Source: Symmachiella macrocystis
GTDB taxonomy: Bacteria > Planctomycetota > Planctomycetia > Planctomycetales > Planctomycetaceae
Assembly: GCF_007860075.1 (NCBI RefSeq)
Contig: NZ_SJPP01000001.1
Location: forward strand, 496,001-560,000
Length of the DNA: 64,000 nucleotides
Direction of reading: 5' to 3'
Numbering within the stretch: the first letter of the stretch is position 1; every line of letters begins with the position of its first letter. Below the pieces are notes generated by a model that was given only the letters and a program-made list of their open reading frames with translations, was not told the DNA's origin and made no database searches. Positions 63,001 through 64,000 of this stretch are shown here, one piece after another. Both the position numbers and the translations under genes were made by a program.

Positions 63001-64000
63001 GTGTTGCGATTGTCCGGGGTTTGATGGAAATGTGCGGCCCGATTTCCGTCGAAGAGGTTGCCGAGCGAACCTGGACGGCGCTGAACCAAGCGGCAGCTGC
63101 CTTGGAAGCACTCGAAGGCGAGGGCGTGGTCCTACAAGGCCATTTCACACCCGCCTGCTACGATGAAAAATCGGACGACCCACAACCCAGCCAGGATGTG
63201 CAGCGAGAATGGTGTCATCGACGACTGCTGTCGCGGATTCATCGGCTTACGTTGCAAGGCCTGCGAAAACAAATTGAGCCGGTCAGCGTTGATATTTTCA
63301 TACGACACCTCACGCGGCACCAACAGGTGCTTCCCGAAACCCGCCGCACGGGATCCGATGCATTGTTTGACGCGATCGCACAACTGCAAGGGATGGATGT
63401 CCCGGCCGTTGCTTGGGAACGGGACGTGCTTTCTGCCCGCGTCGAGAATTATCAACCCGCCTGGTTGGATGAACTGTGCATGACGGGGGAAATCGGTTGG
63501 GGACGACTGTATCCTCCGCGCCGCGACCCGCAACGGAGCCGTCCGATGGTCAGCCTGACCAAGATCGCGCGGATGTCGCTATTCCTCCGCTCCGACGCTG
63601 ATTGGTTGAGTACGTCCTCCGCAGCGGTCGATGTGGATGAACTGACCACGCCCGCGCAGCAAGTGCTGGAGTGTCTGACCGAGCGGGGCGCAATGTTCGC
63701 CGGCGATTTGGCCGCCGCCAATCACATGCTCCCCGGCCAGCTTGCCGAAACGCTCGGAGAATTGGTAGCCAGTGGATTGGTGACCGCCGATGGCTTCGAT
63801 GGTATACGGCAATTTGTGGCCAACAAACCCGCTGCATCAAACTCCGCCCTGCCGGCGCGCATGCGTCGCGGCGCCGGTCGCCGACGGCTGCCGGTCAAAT
63901 CGACCGGGCGTTGGTCGGTCTGGGAACGTGATTCGGAAACGTCATTGTCGGTCGAAGAGACGAACGAACAGTGGGCGTGGCAATTGTTACGTCGTTGGGG
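60063..64000 (+). CDS. Large Lhr-family DEAD/DEAH-type helicase (3' end cut by window edge)
   Basis: 1312 codons read without a stop to the right edge. The start ATG at 60063 gives MHEIMSTLHNFHPLIQQWFR; a nearer ATG at 60075 is equally possible. Walker A is APTGSGKT (residues 47-54), motif II DEIH (172-175), with PLRALSNDM, TTPESLYLML and GLSATQRP between and around them. Later SSHHGSLAAKFRLETEQRLK and LGIDIGYIDLVIQIGSPRSI, then ATFLQRVGRSGHS, match helicase motifs IV-VI. The long part beyond residue ~400 includes the DUF-type Lhr C-terminal region, ending in GRWSVWERDSET and WQLLRRWG. The family repairs or remodels DNA; the complete protein should be ~1400-1500 residues. Confidence 0.92.
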   Translation, partial: MHEIMSTLHNFHPLIQQWFRSRFAAPTEPQQRGWPFIADGQHTLIAAPTGSGKTLTAFLAAIDRLLKLALAGELEQRMYVVYVSPLRALSNDMHRNLEDPLNEIMALATENGIDVPPIRVGLRTGDTKSSQRAALVRKPPHILVTTPESLYLMLTAEKSREKLKAVETVIVDEIHALVRDKRGSHLSLTLERLQSWCERPFQRVGLSATQRPIEYTARFLVGFHGPNAGQLPCEIIDVGHQRELDLAIEVPPSELGAVCMHEQWAEVNERIAELINNHRSTLIFVNTRRMAERITHLLTKLMGEDAVSSHHGSLAAKFRLETEQRLKEGKLKAVVATASLELGIDIGYIDLVIQIGSPRSIATFLQRVGRSGHSLGLIPKGRLFALTRDELYECMALLRAVRGGRLDRIPIPTAPLDILAQQIVAEVSAEEWGTDDLFAAFRRAAPYHELSRTDFDKVVEFLSEGVAHANGRSRVFLHHDQVNRRIRPRPGARLAATMNGGAIGEVASYRVIAEPERTVVGTLDEEFAAESQAGDIFLLGNTSWRIQHVRGGEVTVFDAHGAPPSIPFWRGEAPGRTLELSEEVSRLREELEPLLDDEAAAQQWLIGETDITPAAAEQAVTYAAAQKAALGLLPTCKRVVFERFFDESGGMQMLIHAPFGGRINTAWGMSLRKRFCRSFDFELQATADDNGLILSLGPQHSFPLESMFGMLNPNNARHLLEQALLAVPTFQIRWRWNVTRSLLVARMNNGKKVPPPLQRFRADDLLTAVFPKLTGCQENITGDHEIPDHPLIRQTMEDCLFEAMDIAGLENVLTGVQRGDITYVARDTREPSPFCYELLNASPYAFLDGGEFVERRARMVATRRSLTVDSVSDLGRLDPLAISQVRDEATPTVRDADELHDALLGRILLPVNEAADWSPHYLELQTDGRATTVTQPDGRRAWVATERLPAVLATFDDIDVAPPVTVPENVRQEWESTEARVAIVRGLMEMCGPISVEEVAERTWTALNQAAAALEALEGEGVVLQGHFTPACYDEKSDDPQPSQDVQREWCHRRLLSRIHRLTLQGLRKQIEPVSVDIFIRHLTRHQQVLPETRRTGSDALFDAIAQLQGMDVPAVAWERDVLSARVENYQPAWLDELCMTGEIGWGRLYPPRRDPQRSRPMVSLTKIARMSLFLRSDADWLSTSSAAVDVDELTTPAQQVLECLTERGAMFAGDLAAANHMLPGQLAETLGELVASGLVTADGFDGIRQFVANKPAASNSALPARMRRGAGRRRLPVKSTGRWSVWERDSETSLSVEETNEQWAWQLLRRW

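Noticed and set aside
1-64000. tRNA, rRNA, CRISPR arrays, integrase, transposase or toxin-antitoxin genes
   Set aside because: Read through by eye on both strands; no cloverleaf-like gene, spaced direct-repeat array or mobile-element protein was found.

Overview
The window reads as a chromosomal segment of a planctomycete, probably order Planctomycetales (inferred). Supporting signs are a DUF1549/DUF1553 'planctomycete cytochrome' protein, a Tat-exported Gfo/Idh/MocA oxidoreductase, an FG-GAP/VCBS repeat protein, ThuA and acetyl-xylan-esterase-like hydrolases, two stand-alone xylose-isomerase-like TIM-barrel proteins, a lysine-rich histone H1-like protein, few operons and many short hairpin repeats between genes. 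I see no rRNA, tRNA, CRISPR array, transposase or integrase.

Positions 1-6895 hold a minus-strand flagellar operon, read flgF-flgG-flgA-flgH-flgI-flgJ-flgN-flgK. It encodes the distal rod, P and L rings, rod-capping protein, hook-filament chaperone and hook-filament junction protein; flgK runs off the left edge. A divergent TIM-barrel gene and an ECF-type sigma factor follow, separated by a 16-bp-stem terminator.

Positions 9400-20900 are mostly single genes: exported unknowns, an HpcH/HpaI aldolase, a two-module alpha/beta hydrolase, a MOSC protein, three small orphan genes, an SGNH hydrolase, an exported protein with two LCCL domains and a propeller-like protein. An exact 26-nt sequence occurs in inverted orientation on both sides of the hydrolase/MOSC pair.

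Positions 21400-35900 carry SppA, the FG-GAP protein, an amidase lipoprotein overlapping a nucleophile-less esterase homologue, malate dehydrogenase, a thioredoxin-TPR protein, an XdhC-family protein, ThuA, YceH and a TPR protein.

Positions 36000-52400 carry a second two-module hydrolase, cardiolipin synthase, a sugar isomerase-like protein, the H1-like gene behind a long leader, class II xylose isomerase, the DUF1549/DUF1553 protein, a rhomboid protease, the Gfo/Idh/MocA protein and a coupled three-gene set (membrane TPR protein, RluD, fumarylacetoacetase-like).

Positions 52850-64000 begin with a same-strand cassette of sulfotransferase, FkbM methyltransferase and TPR-O-GlcNAc-transferase-like (GT41) enzyme, probably for modifying a glycan or protein. 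A Gdx/SugE-type SMR transporter, an SDR, a metallo-beta-lactamase-fold hydrolase and a large Lhr-type helicase cut by the right edge follow.

The points most worth a second look are the tandem LCCL protein, three alpha/beta-hydrolase modules whose nucleophile serine position is glycine, the H1-like gene and its leader, the GT41/sulfotransferase/methyltransferase cassette and the mosaic of short palindromic repeats. I found no clear new defence or mobile system.
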